Part shown: positions 24,243 through 36,324 of the stretch, piece after piece | Layout: each line of letters starts with the position of its first letter | Position numbering within the stretch: the first letter of the stretch is position 1 | NCBI RefSeq assembly: GCF_023278565.1 | Contig: NC_064672.1 | Coordinates: forward strand, 1,488,001-1,552,000 | Source: Colletotrichum lupini | Lineage: Eukaryota > Ascomycota > Sordariomycetes > Glomerellales > Glomerellaceae | Reading direction: 5' to 3' | DNA: 64,000 nucleotides | The notes under the pieces: generated by a model | Database searches by the model: none | Seen by the model: only the letters and a program-made list of their open reading frames with translations | Told to the model about the DNA's origin: nothing | Translations under genes and position numbers: made by a program

Positions 24243-25488
24243 GGCACCTTGGCTGGAGGACGCGGTTTATGCTTCTGCAGTTGGCGGAGGATGGAATGTA
24301 GCTCGACTTGTAAAGAGGTGTTCTGGACCTCTAATAGTCCAGTGGGAGTCTTAAGTACGCATCCCGAAGGTATGGGTCGAGTGCCCACTCTTCCTCGACG
24401 GCGAAATATGGCATTGAGATCCATCTTGGTGTTGCTGGATGATGACTGGCTGCATTGAACGTTGGAGAACAAAAGTTCCAAGGGGCATTGTCGATATTAT
24501 AACGGTATATAAAGCCAGGTCTCATCGATTCCGTGAATCCAAATGCTCATAGGAGATTCGTTCACTACATTCCGGGAGATGAAAGCAAGAAAACCGGGCC
24601 CCTTTGAGGAGTGCATTCAAAACCTCAGGATGACTAGCCTTCAAACAAAGAAACGCTACACTCTAAAAGATATGCATGGTTATGAAATCTTACCTTGGAT
24701 GGATTTCAATCCCCTTGTTGTCTTGAGGCATCAGCCTTTGACGTATACAGAGCATGACAGAAGCCACCGTTCCGTAGATAAGTGGACCAGTTTCAGAAGC
24801 GGAGACAAATGGAACTCTTTTAGGCAGGCTATGATTTATTTGAAATATGGTCTGAAGGTCATAGGTTTTCGTTTGCCTACTAAGTACCTACCTAGACAGC
24901 TTCGGGAAACGAATGGACCTTGCTCCAATGCTCCGTATGTGTGCTCTAATCTGGCCCCGTAGTTTCAATGATATGCAAGACCGTATCCTAGAATATGGCA
25001 ATCCATTATTTGGGTTGACTCGAGGCAACTCCGCCCATCTTTACTTTCCTCGGTTCCGATGGCGTGTAAACAGTCCCGGAGGGCTCCGGGAAGGAAGCCC
25101 CACACACCGGCGCCGACTTGCATACACTTGCCGTGCCGAGTCCGTGCACCCGGGCGGAACGCACTCGTCCCCACAGCTAGAGAGCCAAAAAATCCGACAG
25201 GGGTCTCTGTCGGCCAATGGGCGAACCCTTAATCCGTCGCAATCGCGCATCGCCAAAATTTCGGGCCCCTACCAAGCTCTCCATTGCACCACCCAGCCCC
25301 AACCCGCAGCCTCTCACCAAGGCGTATCCACGACACCAACCAGCCGACGAAAGCAACAAGCGAAACACGAGAAGAGAGCCAATCGACCCCAAAACCAAGT
25401 CCAGCCTCAGCGCAAACCCCGACCGCACACCCGCGAATCCCCCCCCCCGAGCTCGGGCAATAGAGCCGACGACCAAAGCCCGCCCATC
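24243..25488. other. Intergenic between the coiled-coil gene and mrpl27
   Basis: A 139-codon frame at 24543-24962 lies in somewhat AT-richer sequence and includes a near-duplicated stretch (DKWTSF / DKWNSF). It has no recognisable domain and is not called as a gene. The 300 bases before 25489 are C/A-rich and probably promoter and leader of mrpl27. Confidence 0.5.
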
Positions 25489-25890
25489 ATGAGACCCTCA
25501 CCCGTCCTCCAGGTGCTCAAGTACAGGCACCTGAAGCTGACGACCAAGGACGTCAACAAGGGCTTCTACAAGGGAAACCGGACGGGCGCCATGGGTCGCC
25601 ACACAAAGTACGGAGGCTACGTGATCGAGTGGCACAAGGTGCGGACGTACGTCGTGCCGGAGGGCTTGAAGGATTTCAAGGTAAGGAGAGGACCGCGGGT
25701 ACACCGAAAGGCGGATAGGAGACGGACGACTGCTCGATTCGCGGAATGCTGACGTGTCGGGTGTGTGCAGCTCACGCCCTTCGTCTCCGAGGCTGTGCGG
25801 CCCCTGAGGGGATCGTACCCCACGAAAGAAGGTCCCCGCGACCCCAAGCTCTACCTGGAGAACTGGAAGCAGGTGAACGGTGTGGATTAA
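25489..25890 (+). CDS. mrpl27: Mitochondrial large-subunit ribosomal protein mL41 (YmL27)
   Basis: Two exons, 25489..25680 and 25771..25890, joined by a 90-nt GTAAGG..CAG intron, give 103 aa. The family core [20 protein letters not shown] followed by KVRTYVVP matches yeast Mrpl27/mL41, a component of the mitochondrial ribosome large subunit exposed near the central protuberance side. Length is near that of other filamentous fungal mL41 proteins and shorter than the yeast protein, which has extra N-terminal residues. The N-terminus ([17 protein letters not shown]) is basic and free of acidic residues, fitting mitochondrial import. The start is the first ATG of the open frame. The intron falls just after GLKDFK, and the second exon continues [12 protein letters not shown] in phase. 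Confidence 0.93.
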
Positions 25891-26278
25891 GTGGGGAGGA
25901 GAGAGAGAGAGTCTGCATGGCTGGATGACGAGGAGAAAGTCGAGGAGAAGAAGCGAGAATGGGAAGTGCAGCATTGGAATTTACTGCTGCTACGGAATAG
26001 GTGAAACAACCCGAGAAATAAGGGGCAGGATCACGTTCTCACCTCAAAACAAAAGTGTACAAGAGCTGTATATACCCTCGACGCTGTAACAATATGTAAA
26101 AAAAGACAAAGTCACATCCAACAAGCATTTTGCGCATATCCACGCGGAGGATGAGAGTTCGCGAAGACCCCAAGTGCGAGAGTACAAGCTTCCCCAAGGG
26201 AAACCATGACGATCAAGATTTGTACACACACTACGATTCAAGCTTCTTATATACTATTTTATCTATACAGCAAACATC
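25891..26278. other. Short convergent intergenic region
   Basis: It lies between the stop codons of mrpl27 (plus) and the esterase gene (minus). It should hold the 3' ends of both transcripts. No gene is seen. Confidence 0.6.
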
Positions 26279-26667
26279 TCACACAGTCTGCTCCGACCCC
26301 CCGTGACCCACGACCTCCTTCCCCTTCCCCTTCGCAAGAGGCAGATCCTCCGCCGCCGTGACAAAGGTATCCAACGGCGGCCTCATACCCTCATTCTCCG
26401 TCGGGACTTGGGTGCTCGCCTGGGAAGCAGAAATCCCGTTCCCGTTGAGCTCCACCCCGTCAGTCGTCGCGCCCGTATCCGACCGGTTCAGCTGCGGCAT
26501 GGGACTGATGGGCCGACTGTCGGCGCCCGACATGAGCGTCACCATGCTCGCCGTCTCGGCGTCCTTCTTGCCGAGACTAAACGGCAGCGCGATGCCGTCG
26601 AGGAAGGGCCGCTTGCCCGCGACGCCGGTGCCGCCGGGGACGAAATCTGGGCTCAGGTGATTCCCGT

Positions 26668-26698
<31 letters not shown>

Positions 26699-29244
26699 CT
26701 GCTCGTTGTGCTTCTCTTGTTCTTTCCTCTTCTCGATGAGGGCTGCTACCGGTGTCGTCGTCGTCTCTTCAACTGCCGTGGTCTGAGACTCTTCCATCTG
26801 CGTGGAAGCCGGCGTCTCCTCCTCTTCCGTCTGATGCTCGTCCCGGACGAACCGCCGCTTGCTGCCCGTAGGCGAGCCGAGGGGCGCCGGATCCTGGTGC
26901 TCGATATCCTCAAAGGACCTGGCTCCCTCGCCGCCCCTGGGCGAAGTCTGCTGAGACTCCCGAGTTTGCTGCGACGTCCTGCCGGCGGCGGTGGCGGCGA
27001 CGGCATCAGAGTCGGCCTTCTTTTCTCTTTTCGTCGTCGTCTCGTCGTGCCTGGAGCCCCAGAGCGACCACAGCGCCAGACCGATACTCTTGGTCTTCTT
27101 CCTGTCCACCAGCTCATCCGACGCCTTTCGTCGACCGGCCAGCGCCGTGGGCGGCGGCTGCTCGCCGTCGCCGAAGTCCATGTACCCGTCCGCCAGGTCC
27201 CTGATGATGCTCTTGTGGACCTTTGCTTTCGCGCTCGAGAACTTCTTGTCAAAGGTGGCTTTGGTGTCGAGCCACCGCCTCACGGGCGTGGGCCTGACGA
27301 CGCCGACCTCCTCCGACTTCATGACGCAGCCGTCCAGCTCGGATTCGGGCGGGAGGTCGGAGACGACGCCGCGCGTGGAGATCTTTTGGCGGATCATGTG
27401 CTTCTTGAAGGGCGGCAACGGCATGCCCGCCTTGCCCACCAGCTCGGGAGGCTGCCCCCCGCCGGCGTTGTTCTCCGTCTGGTTCTCCTCTTTATCCGAA
27501 TCCGAGGTGGAGCTGGAAGAAATCGTGGAAATGTCGTCGTCGTCCAGGATCTCAATCTCCGTCTGCTGCGCCCTCGCCAGCGCCCAGGCGCCAAACTGCG
27601 CGACGGCGCGGTACATGTGCTTGGCCGGGCGTGTGAAGCTGAGTGTCGGGGCGACGTGGCAGAGGTCGTCCCAGACCTGGAGCTGCACGTCCGTCGGCTT
27701 GTACTGCTTCAGCTGCGCCAGCCCGGCGTCGTCGAGACCCGGCGGCGGGTACTTGGCGGGGTTCGCGCACTTGTGTGCCACGTAGATTTGCTCGTCGCGG
27801 AGGACCTCGCCGCCGCCCACCATGATGAGGAGCGGCGGGAGGCCGCCCAGCGTCGGTTGCATTACCGGGCTGACCATGGGATGTGAGAGTAAGGCATTGG
27901 TCGTGTACATCTGGAAAGGGCTATTAGTATATCATGTGAGTGGAGGAAGCTCCCCTAAGAAGACTTACTTGGATTTGGTCCTTGACTGTGGTAAGCTTCC
28001 CGTCAATGGTGACGGAAAGCTGCAAGGCCGTCTTTGTGGGGTCCGCGTTACCAGAAGAGTCAGAGGTGCCCCCCAGCGTCTCGTTGCCGTCGCCCAGCGC
28101 GATGGGCGCCGCCTGCTTCTTCTCGAGCGTGTTAAGCTTCGTGGCGCTCTTCTCCTTGCCCGCCCGCGCCTTGATGGCCTGCTCCCTCATCATCTCCATA
28201 TCGTCCTCGTTCGGCGGCGGCCAGGCCCGGGATGGTTTGTGGTGGAAGCCGGACGAGGGGATGTAGTCCATCTGGTTATCTCCCGAGACGCTGGGGAACG
28301 AGTGCGTGAGGTCGACCCAGGGGCTGATGAGTACAGCTCCCGCGGGCAGGGGAATACCGCGGTCTCGCAGGATACACAGCATCGAGAGCACCATGCCGCC
28401 GCCGGCCGAGTCGCCGGCCAGGACGATCGTGGTGGGGTCCTGGACGGTGAGGAGGTAGAGGTAAGCGGCGAGACAATCCTGGAGGCCGCAAGGGAAAGGG
28501 AACTGCGGCGCGAGGCGGTACCGGGGCGCGAGGACCCTCGCCTTCAGCTTGCGGGCGTGCCGCTGCATCTGGTAGCGGTGCTCGTCGACGCTGCCGAAGA
28601 AGTAGGCGCCGCCGTGGACGTAGAGCATCACCCTCTTCGTCGCGCCGCCGTTCTTCTTGCGCTCGTGGTAGTCGGCGCGCATCTCGATCCACTCGGCCTT
28701 GAGGGGGCTCTGCGGCTTCCGCCACTTCCACCATTTGCAACCCCCTACGGCCCGTACGCCTCGGGGTCCCAGTTGGGCCTCGATCAGGCCGGCCGACTTC
28801 TCGAGCTCGGTCTCGGGGATCTCGACGTCTTCTACCTTGACCCATTGCGGGTGCGGGACCCATTGGGCTGTAAAGGCTTGGAGCTCCTCGACGGTGTGGT
28901 GGGAAGCGAACTCGAGGAAGGATCGGACGAGGTGCAGGCCTTCATCGTAGGATAAGTGGGAGTTTGGTCCTTGCTTTGAAGTTTTCCGATTGAGGTACTG
29001 TTGTGAGATTGAGAATTAGTCAATTGCACTTGCGTACATGGTCATTGAGCTGTAGCTATCGCGGTAGGGGTTGCATTGCGTATTCTGTGACGAAATAAAT
29101 CCGGGGGAAGCTGGATTCAGGGACGACCTGACGCGGTTGTGAATAGGGGATTCGGGAGAGACTCACATGTGAAAAGAGGGTGGATACGACGGTTGGCGTG
29201 ACCGCCAATGACACCGACGTGGTGTTCAGCTTCAACGGATTCAT
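26279..29244 (-). CDS. Hormone-sensitive-lipase-type alpha/beta hydrolase with long disordered tail
   Basis: Three exons, 29244..29167, 28997..27969 and 27910..26279, with 169-nt and 58-nt GT-AG introns in phase, give 912 aa. The alpha/beta-hydrolase_3 domain spans about 140-480. The oxyanion-hole motif HGGAYFFGS is at 154-162 and nucleophile Ser223 sits in GDSAGGG. The likely acid is Asp408 (LRDEQI) and the likely base is His454 (CHVAP). This is the H-family (HSL) esterase/lipase arrangement. A Lys/Glu-rich insert of roughly 95 residues (about 280-370) interrupts the cap side of the domain. The C-terminal 430 residues or so are low-complexity, with acidic, Ser/Thr, Gln and polyalanine runs (one polyAla near 27-kb position 26670-26700), probably disordered and regulatory. 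The substrate is unknown; intracellular acylglycerol or sterol esters are a family-based guess. There is no signal peptide. The antisense 527-codon frame is a codon-bias shadow. Confidence 0.9.
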
Positions 29245-30056
29245 GATTTCTCTCTCGTGTTCAGTCCAGTCCAGTCCAGTCCAGCCCGGCCCTCAGATCA
29301 GAAACTGAAGGGAGCAACGGAATCCTCCTCCCCTTGGACGGTGGCGGGGGATCTCTTGGCTTTTGAAAGCTTCCTCCCCCTTTGACGAGTTGGTGGACGA
29401 TCCTATATTGTTTGTGGAACAGACCATCATGTTCGCTTCGAGGGAGCCCGGAGCGGGAAGCACAGAAGAAGGCCGCAACCCTGAAACTTCCACACCCCAG
29501 AGGGCTAGAGCTCACTACCGGAATAGGGGACCGATGACATCACTTGCAGCGCCCAAGTGGATGAGCCAATGTCCGCTGGGCCTGGTCGACCGGCCGTAGC
29601 TTCATCGCCAGCTGCCGGGATCATGAATAATGAGCTGGTCTGGCTGCCAAGATATGCAGTGCTCTCTCAAGATGAGTTATTGAGATTTAAGCGACATTTC
29701 AGACGTAGGCAATTGAGCAGCTTGCACGTGAGGTCAGGTAACGAGGAAGGAAGCTCAGGTTCCTTTTCAGGTGTTTTCAGCTGCCCTGCCCGTACGGGGC
29801 CCTGGCACACACGCCTGGCTCACGCCTGGCTAGACCCGAAAGCGGGACCGGGATGGGGTGGGTGGCCGTGGAAAACCCCACACAGCACAACCGACAGTGC
29901 AAATCGTCGCATGCACTATCCACCCTACAGGGGAAGCGGGAAAAAAAAAATTGTGATCTGGATATTTGGCAACGAAAACTGTCACCGCACCCCGAGCCAG
30001 AATCTGCCCCTCCATAACGTTTTTGATACCCCGCGAAATAGCAGCATCACCAAACA
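29245..30056. promoter_or_regulatory. Divergent promoter region between the esterase and tsr2 genes
   Basis: About 0.8 kb between the start codons of two divergent genes. It includes a GTCCA tandem run (about 29262-29284) and an A-run (29940-29950) about 110 bases before the tsr2 start. The open frame running into tsr2 from 29557 is not conserved coding sequence: the tsr2 start is placed at 30057. Confidence 0.5.
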
Positions 30057-30756
30057 ATGGCGACCACCGCCCCCATCACGGCAGGCAAGTTCACGATCCA
30101 AACACGCTGATGCCCAACATCTCTCTACAACATTGAAAATCCTAACACCCGAAAATGTAGAGGCCTGCCAGTCAACCTTTGAGCAAGCCGTCGCCCTCTC
30201 CCTCCACATGTGGCCCGCCCTCACCCTCGCCGTCCAAAACCACTGGGGCGGCCCCGACTCCGCCGACAAACGAGACTGGTTCGCCGGCGCCGTCGCCGAC
30301 ATCTTCCCGACTTTCACAAAAATCACCGCCGCAGGCCAGGCGATGCCCGCCACGGCCGCCGCCGCCGCAGAGGAGCCCGACACGGGCTACGTCGAGACCA
30401 TGCTGCTGCAGGTCATGCTCGACGAGTTCGAGGTCAACGTCGACGACGAGACGGGCTACGACGTCGCCGAGCAGATTGTCAAGCTGCGCGCCGAGTGCGC
30501 CAAGGGAAACTTTGCCGCCGTCGACGAGCTGCGCACCAAGTGGGAGAGCCGCAAGGGCGCCAAGGTGGAGGGCTTGTATAAAAAGGTCGAGGCCGGCGAC
30601 CAGGATACCGACTGGGAGGACGACGACAGCCAAGACGACGACGAGGATGATGTCGAGATGGACGATGCGCCTCAGCTTGTGCGTGCGCCAAAGGAGAAGC
30701 AGGAGCCCGAGGTCGACGAAGACGGTTTCACCACGGTCACCAAGAAGAAGAGATAA
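30057..30756 (+). CDS. tsr2: Pre-rRNA-processing protein / Rps26 chaperone TSR2
   Basis: Two exons, 30057..30084 and 30161..30756, give 207 aa beginning MATTAPITAEACQSTFEQAV. Tsr2 is the escortin that binds free ribosomal protein eS26 and delivers it to pre-40S particles. The family WGG motif is at 38-40 (NHWGGPDS). The domain then runs to about residue 125 (EFEVNVDDETGYDVAEQI, ECAKGNF), followed by an acidic tail (DWEDDDSQDDDEDDVEMDD) of the kind that binds eS26, and a basic end. The intron has a GC donor (GCAAGT at 30085) with a CCTAAC branch site and a TAG acceptor. No GT donor nearby restores the frame. Skipping the intron would leave a frame open upstream but without the expected N-terminus. 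Confidence 0.92.
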
Positions 30757-31000
30757 AGGATTTTGTCATATGAGCAAAAAAGAAAAGAAGCGAAGACAGA
30801 GAGAGAGAAGAAATACCCCCTCCACCACCGCGACTTTGGTTTCTCCAAAAAGCAAATGCTTCACAAAGGAGCCCCGCGTGGCTGATGTACAAATGTCCGC
30901 ATAATTAAGAGCTTGCCATTCGAGCCAGAGAAAAAAAACCAATCCAAAAAACCCCATCCCAAATTCAACGCCAGTCAGCAAAATGTAGACGCTTATACTA

Positions 31001-32404
31001 CTACTCCCAGTCATCGTCACTATCGTCGGCCTTGCGGGAGTCCTTGGGGCTGTTGGGGGCTTGGCTGGGGACGCCAGAGGTGGCACCGACAACGTCGTAG
31101 CTGGTGTCACTGTCGGCCTGGGACTTTTCGTCGTTGGACTTGCGTGACTCGGCAGGCTTCAGGGTGGAGGAGGTTTGGGCGGGAGGCTGGATGGTAGTGG
31201 AAGACTCGGCTGATGGCGGGCGGGCTTGCGTCTTCTCAGTCTTGGGAGCAGCGCCAGCAGCAGGGGCGGGAGTGGCGGCAGCGGCGGTAGCAGGAGCAGG
31301 AGCAGTAGTTGTGGTGGCCTCATCATCGGAGTCATCATCCCAGCCAACTTCGTCCTCGGCAGAAGCAGCTGTGTCTAGTTAGCAAACAGTTGGGGCAATC
31401 TAAGATACCCTTCACTCACCCTTGAGCAAATCGCGTCTTCGGGTCTCGGCAGCCTCCAGACCATGTCTGAGGAAGTAGTATCTCTTCCAGAACTCAGCAT
31501 AGGGAACCTGGTCGGGCACGAGCTTCTCCATCGTCGTTCGCAGTTCGGGGTACTTGTTCAGGTCGTCGCTAATCTCTGCCGTCTTCTTTTCCGCGTCAAA
31601 CGTCTTGGCCCAGGTCGCGAATTCCTCCGTGGCAGGGTCCTTTGCGAAGCTCTCGGTGCTCGTGTGGATGACGTGCAGCTGGGCGTCTTGCCTCGAGGTG
31701 TGGATGACGCGCTTGCCCTGCGCGTCCTTGCTCTCGAACATGACGGCGCCGCCCTGGCTGTTGGCGTCGGTAGGCGGCGCGATGCTGACGGCCTCCTTGA
31801 GGAAGTTGCTGATATTGGTGCCGAAGCGGAGCAGAGCCTCGTCGGCGGCGTCCTCGGCCTTTTGCAGGTCCTTGAGCCGCTTGGCTGCCTCGGAGCGAAG
31901 CCTGGTGAGGTAGTTCTCGGAGCTGCTCATGGCGTCGTCGGAAGCTGCCAAGTCTCTGGTCTTTGTGGGCGTCGTCTGGCTGTCGGTCTCCTTGCTCTTG
32001 TCTCCGGAAGACTCATCTTGCGTCGTTGTGTTGACGGTGAGGGATCTCGTTCGGTTGATTATGGAGCTGAAGCCCTTGGACGCGTCCTGACCGAGCTCCG
32101 TCACCTCCTTGGAGGCTTCCTTGTAGACTTCTTGTCCCTAGCATCACCGGGTTAGCCGGCTCATTCCTGGATTCCCTTGGAGCTCTTGTATGATGTATCG
32201 CCTCACCTGCTTCACGGCACTTCCCAAGAAGCCACCGATGCGCATGCCCCAAGGACTGGACGAGATGGCCTTGTAGGCCTCCTGCAAGTCATCGTTCAAA
32301 GATGACTGCGGCTGGTCGGATTTGGTGTCCTTGGCGTCGCCATTCTTCTTATCGGCATCCTTGGGGAGCGAGTTCTCCTGGATGTGATCGTACGCCAGAT
32401 CCAT
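31001..32404 (-). CDS. BSD-domain protein (Dos2-like)
   Basis: Three exons, 32404..32207, 32137..31420 and 31368..31001, give 427 aa. The BSD domain lies at about 229-292 and shows the paired aromatic signature PYAEFWKRYYFLRH (Phe282-Trp283). The N-terminal half has helices with a conserved SPWGMRIGGFLGSAVKQG stretch (about 51-67), typical of the fungal Dos2/SYAP1-like group. The tail is Ala/Pro/Thr/Ser-rich and ends in an acidic DDSDDDWE. Relatives in yeast (Dos2) are linked to DNA replication and ubiquitin phenotypes, but the molecular role is unclear, so I give no gene symbol. An upstream in-frame TTG exists; ATG 32404 is the first ATG and fits the family. The 3' end lies 244 bases from the convergent tsr2 stop. 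Confidence 0.88.
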
Positions 32405-35400
32405 GGCAAGGGCGGCAGAATCCAAGCTCCTTAGAGTTGACGACGCTGGTGGTGTTTATTCGGGTGGCCTTTCGGGGGAAAAGCCTATCGCGAGGCTAAA
32501 GCTGTGGTCTTTTCGTGTGGAGTGGAGTTTGAGGCGAAGTCGTGTGATGTGTAGACAGTTGAGAGCTGCTGTGGGCGGGCGAATGATGTCTGGCTTCTGA
32601 CATGAGGCTGCTCTTTCCCTTCCGTTTCCCCCTGACGGGCGGGGTGGTGGACGGCTGCATGGTGGTCAATGCGGGGAGACAACAGTACGTCCACGTGTGG
32701 ATCCCCCGGCGCGGCCACTGCCGGAACCTCTTTCGTTTCTGTGGCCTTTTGCGGTCTTCCATTGCCTTTTGCACCGTGGAAATGCGAGAATCGCTTGCAT
32801 CAAGGCATTCCATAAAGCATCTCTCGTGTCTCACCCGTGGTGCCGCCGCACCCGGGAGCCATGTATTTGCAGCGCACAGCACGACCATACGCAGCCGGAT
32901 AACAATCAGCATATAAACGGTAGTTATGGAAACACTTCAAGGCGACCGTCAAGGTCATGGATAAGGCGGGACCTATGTTTCTGCACGAAGGGACCTGAAA
33001 GCGAACTTTTTTTTGAGTTGTTGGTCCGCCCCTACCTTAACCCCCGCGCCGGGGACGGAATGACCTCAGCGCCAGCGCCTCCCAACCGGGACGTTGCGGT
33101 CCCTTTTCCGGATTGCTCACCATGGAGCATGGAGGGCATGCGTGGGCACGCAACGGAGACGGCTGCGGGGATGGAATCCGGTCCCGTTGGTCTTATCTGG
33201 CTCCGTGGCGACTTGCAGCGGCGAGTGAAATACCTTGGGACAATATTCGTCTGATCGAACACTCTGTGCCGCCTCTTTGAATGGCGTGCTCCCAAAAACC
33301 CATGGTAGTAGTGGCAGTGACAATCTTCCATCGTATGAGGGATTGGCAGTGTGGCACGTTAGATACACGGCAGCTCTTTACATCCGTTCATTAGGCAAGA
33401 AGGTACGGCAGGCTCAAGTGATCCCTCGGCGATAGTGTGCAGTTTCGCCGCACCCGCCTGAGCCTCGCGCATCTCGCTCCTTCGTGCCCTCCACTCCGAT
33501 GTAGTACCTAGGTGGAGGGGGAGGCCAAGCATATTCGCAAAGTCCCGAGACGCGCAGTGTGCAGTGTAAGCTTTTCGGGCGGAGTAGCGTCGGGTCTAGA
33601 CGCCCTCTTAGGCTGTGGCGATTTATGCAAGGAAAAGAGATGTAAGCAGAACTGACCACTTCTGGTCCCTGGACCAACAGTTTTGCTAAGGACCGCACTG
33701 CGATACAACAATAGATGGATGTGGAAGGATGCGACGATGTGGGCCGTTAACAAGAGCTGTTGTCTCGTGCTTGTGCCGTAGGAGATGTGCGTTTCCTTTA
33801 CGGATGCTTGTATGTAAATTCCTGTATCTTGTGATAGCAGGGCCGAAACGGTGGTATGGTTGCAGAGACGTGTTCGCAGTGTCATTTGTCACCCCAGCAT
33901 TGACAGCAGTATTCGTTCTTCTACTTCGCGCAAGTTTTCCCCTTGCTACCCTTGGAGCGGCACGTCCCACGAGATGGGTTGCAAGACGATCTTTTGAATT
34001 ATCAGATCTAGGCAGCCACTTGTTTGAGCATACGCCCGCTGCATGGGATCTTTTGCGTGAACGGCTAAACAAGGCCAAGACGGTCTCGCGGCGAGCAAAG
34101 AATAGAGTTCCAGCCAGTCATCCCCGGTTTCCAAGGGACGGTACCTCAGAAAAGCGTAAAGTAGTGTACCTTTCTTTAGGTGTAGCTGCCAAGCTGGGTC
34201 AGAGTAGGGGAAGCGTAAGCCTCGACATGGGCTTCGCCTGTTGCGCCGGACGCACTCGGGGTTTGAACGGGGCTTACAGCGGGATAGCAGACTATCTTGG
34301 CAGATGTATCTGAATGACGGATCGACGGCTGTAGAGTCGTAGACGCTACCACGGCTACCTCCGGCGGATATGGATATATGCCGGACTTACAGCGACCTGC
34401 AGAGGCTGTGCGGCACGAAGCGGCTGCATAGGTAGCAAGCTCCCCAACTGCAGTGAACACTGGAGCAGAGTCTGACTACGCAGTACGGTGACAGGTGCGT
34501 AGGATGGCCCTGACTCATATCCAGCAGGGCGGGCGCGCCGTTTGAAGAATTGGCAGCCGGGTCTGGTTAGTGTCTTGGACGTTACGGGGAGAGAGGACCC
34601 ATTTCCCATGGAAGATTGCAGTCGAGGCCAGCAGGCGGAGCTCGCCCTTGGCACTTGGCCGATGACAGGCTGTTACCCGCCACTCGCATTGTTACGCAGA
34701 AAGTGCTATACCCACGTCATGGGACAGATTGGGCGAATTTGGTATGGGCGAGTTCTGGCTGAATGGTGGCCGTTATGTTGTGGTGAGATACCGGGACGGC
34801 CTGGGCTCAGAACCTGCAGACTCGCGATGAATTCGATTGGCAACATCGGATGGGATTTGCTGGACTGAAGTCGGCCCTCGGTTGGATAATGTCCGTCCGT
34901 TGGGACCTCCACTGTCTGTGTAAGTCCAATCGTGCTCGCTTCCATCTTACCGGGCGGTCGTTGCCGTAGATATGTGTGTGTGATTGATTCCCATAGTGAT
35001 AGGTATAATAAGAGAGTGAGCAAGTTAAGGCCAACGGGGAGGCAGCAAGAAGGATGCGTGGCGAATGTTGTCCTTCTTCTACTCCGTACCTTACTCCGTA
35101 CCCTGGAACATGGAACAGAACCCCTCGAGGCATCACCAGACTAGCAACCCCTGCAACAGTAGCGCGCGGTGCCGCGATCCCTCTTTCAGGGCGAGGGCAG
35201 CTCAGGTGGGCAGGTCCAAAAGACACAGAGTCGGAGTACCTCCGTACCGTGGAAGGGATAGGACCAAGTGGAGGGCAAATGGAGGGCAAATGGAGGCAGA
35301 TGGGGGGGAAGAGGAGTAAAAACATGGACAATTGTGCAACAGAAATGGATCTGTCGACGGCTATCCGTAGATGATGCGAAAACGACACTGGCGGCACAGC

Positions 35401-36324
35401 TGCGCCCTTCGCCTTATCGGAGGCACCAGGTCTCGGAGCCAATAGATAAGCTTCAATCGACCCAGACTGGCCCCGTCACTCCCCCGCTGGGACCCCCCGA
35501 CCTCTCCCAGTTCTTAGTGTACATATATACCTACCTACCTGCCGCAATACCTAGGCAGTACGTACTGTGGTTTCCGTACCTTCCCCCCCTCGGCCGACCC
35601 CCTCCATTTCCCCCCTCCCCTTGGTCCCTTCCTCCATTTGGCGTCCACGACGGCTGACAAATTGACACTGAAGAACGCTGAAATTCTTCCCCCTCCTCAC
35701 CGTCTGCGGTCGTCCATTCAGTTCGATTCTCTCCACTTCCTACTCAGACGCATTTGCCGTCACCGCGAACCAACAACTTTTTTCTCACTACACCGCACAC
35801 ACGCATCACCGCACACCCTCTCCCCAAGCACGTCTTTTCTCCCGCTTTCCGTGGATTCTGGATCCTGCGAATCTTGTCCACAGAGCATAGCAGGTGGCCC
35901 TTGGAGACCGGCCTGTGAGTCAGGCAGCAACTTTGTCCCCGAAAGGCATCAACTTCCCTCCATCCGCATCCCACCCCAGCCAGTGTCGGACCATTGCATT
36001 TCGTCACCTCTCACCAGTCGGACCACCACTCCTACTTGAGGACGTTATACTATCCTTCTTCAACCTCTCCCTTGACGACGACGACCTCGACGTCCAAGAA
36101 TCCCTCGGTCAAGGACCATAGGTGTCGCCAAGTCGAGTATTTCCTTGTCCTCTCAGACGACATCACCGTTCGATCCGGCCTATCTGGAATTCAACCCATT
36201 GTGACCCCGGCACCCTGAGCCGCAATCGGCATTCCGAGTTCGCCTCCTTTCATAGCCCTCTTGCACCGAATTGACTCCCGTTTACCTTACCTACACTTCG
36301 CCGCCCTCTCACACTCCTTTCGCA
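32405..36324. promoter_or_regulatory. 3.9-kb divergent region between the BSD gene and AP-1
   Basis: No supported gene. A 194-codon frame at 33729-34313 and several frames near 34.5-35.6 kb lack motifs. The last 700 bases (about 35600-36324) are strongly C/T-rich with few purine runs and probably form the AP-1 promoter and a long 5' leader. Two TACTCCGTACC words occur in tandem at about 35086-35103, and TACCTACCTACC at about 35530-35541. Confidence 0.5.

Noticed and set aside
24543..24962. A 139-codon frame with DKWTSF/DKWNSF repeat
   Set aside because: Possible orphan, but no domain and base composition unlike the clear genes; mentioned only in the gap entry.
26303..27886. A 527-codon plus-strand frame opposite the esterase tail
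   Set aside because: Arg/Gly/Leu-rich translation typical of an antisense shadow in GC-rich sequence.
33729..34313. A 194-codon plus-strand frame upstream of AP-1
   Set aside because: A hydrophobic patch is present but no family resemblance or credible gene structure.
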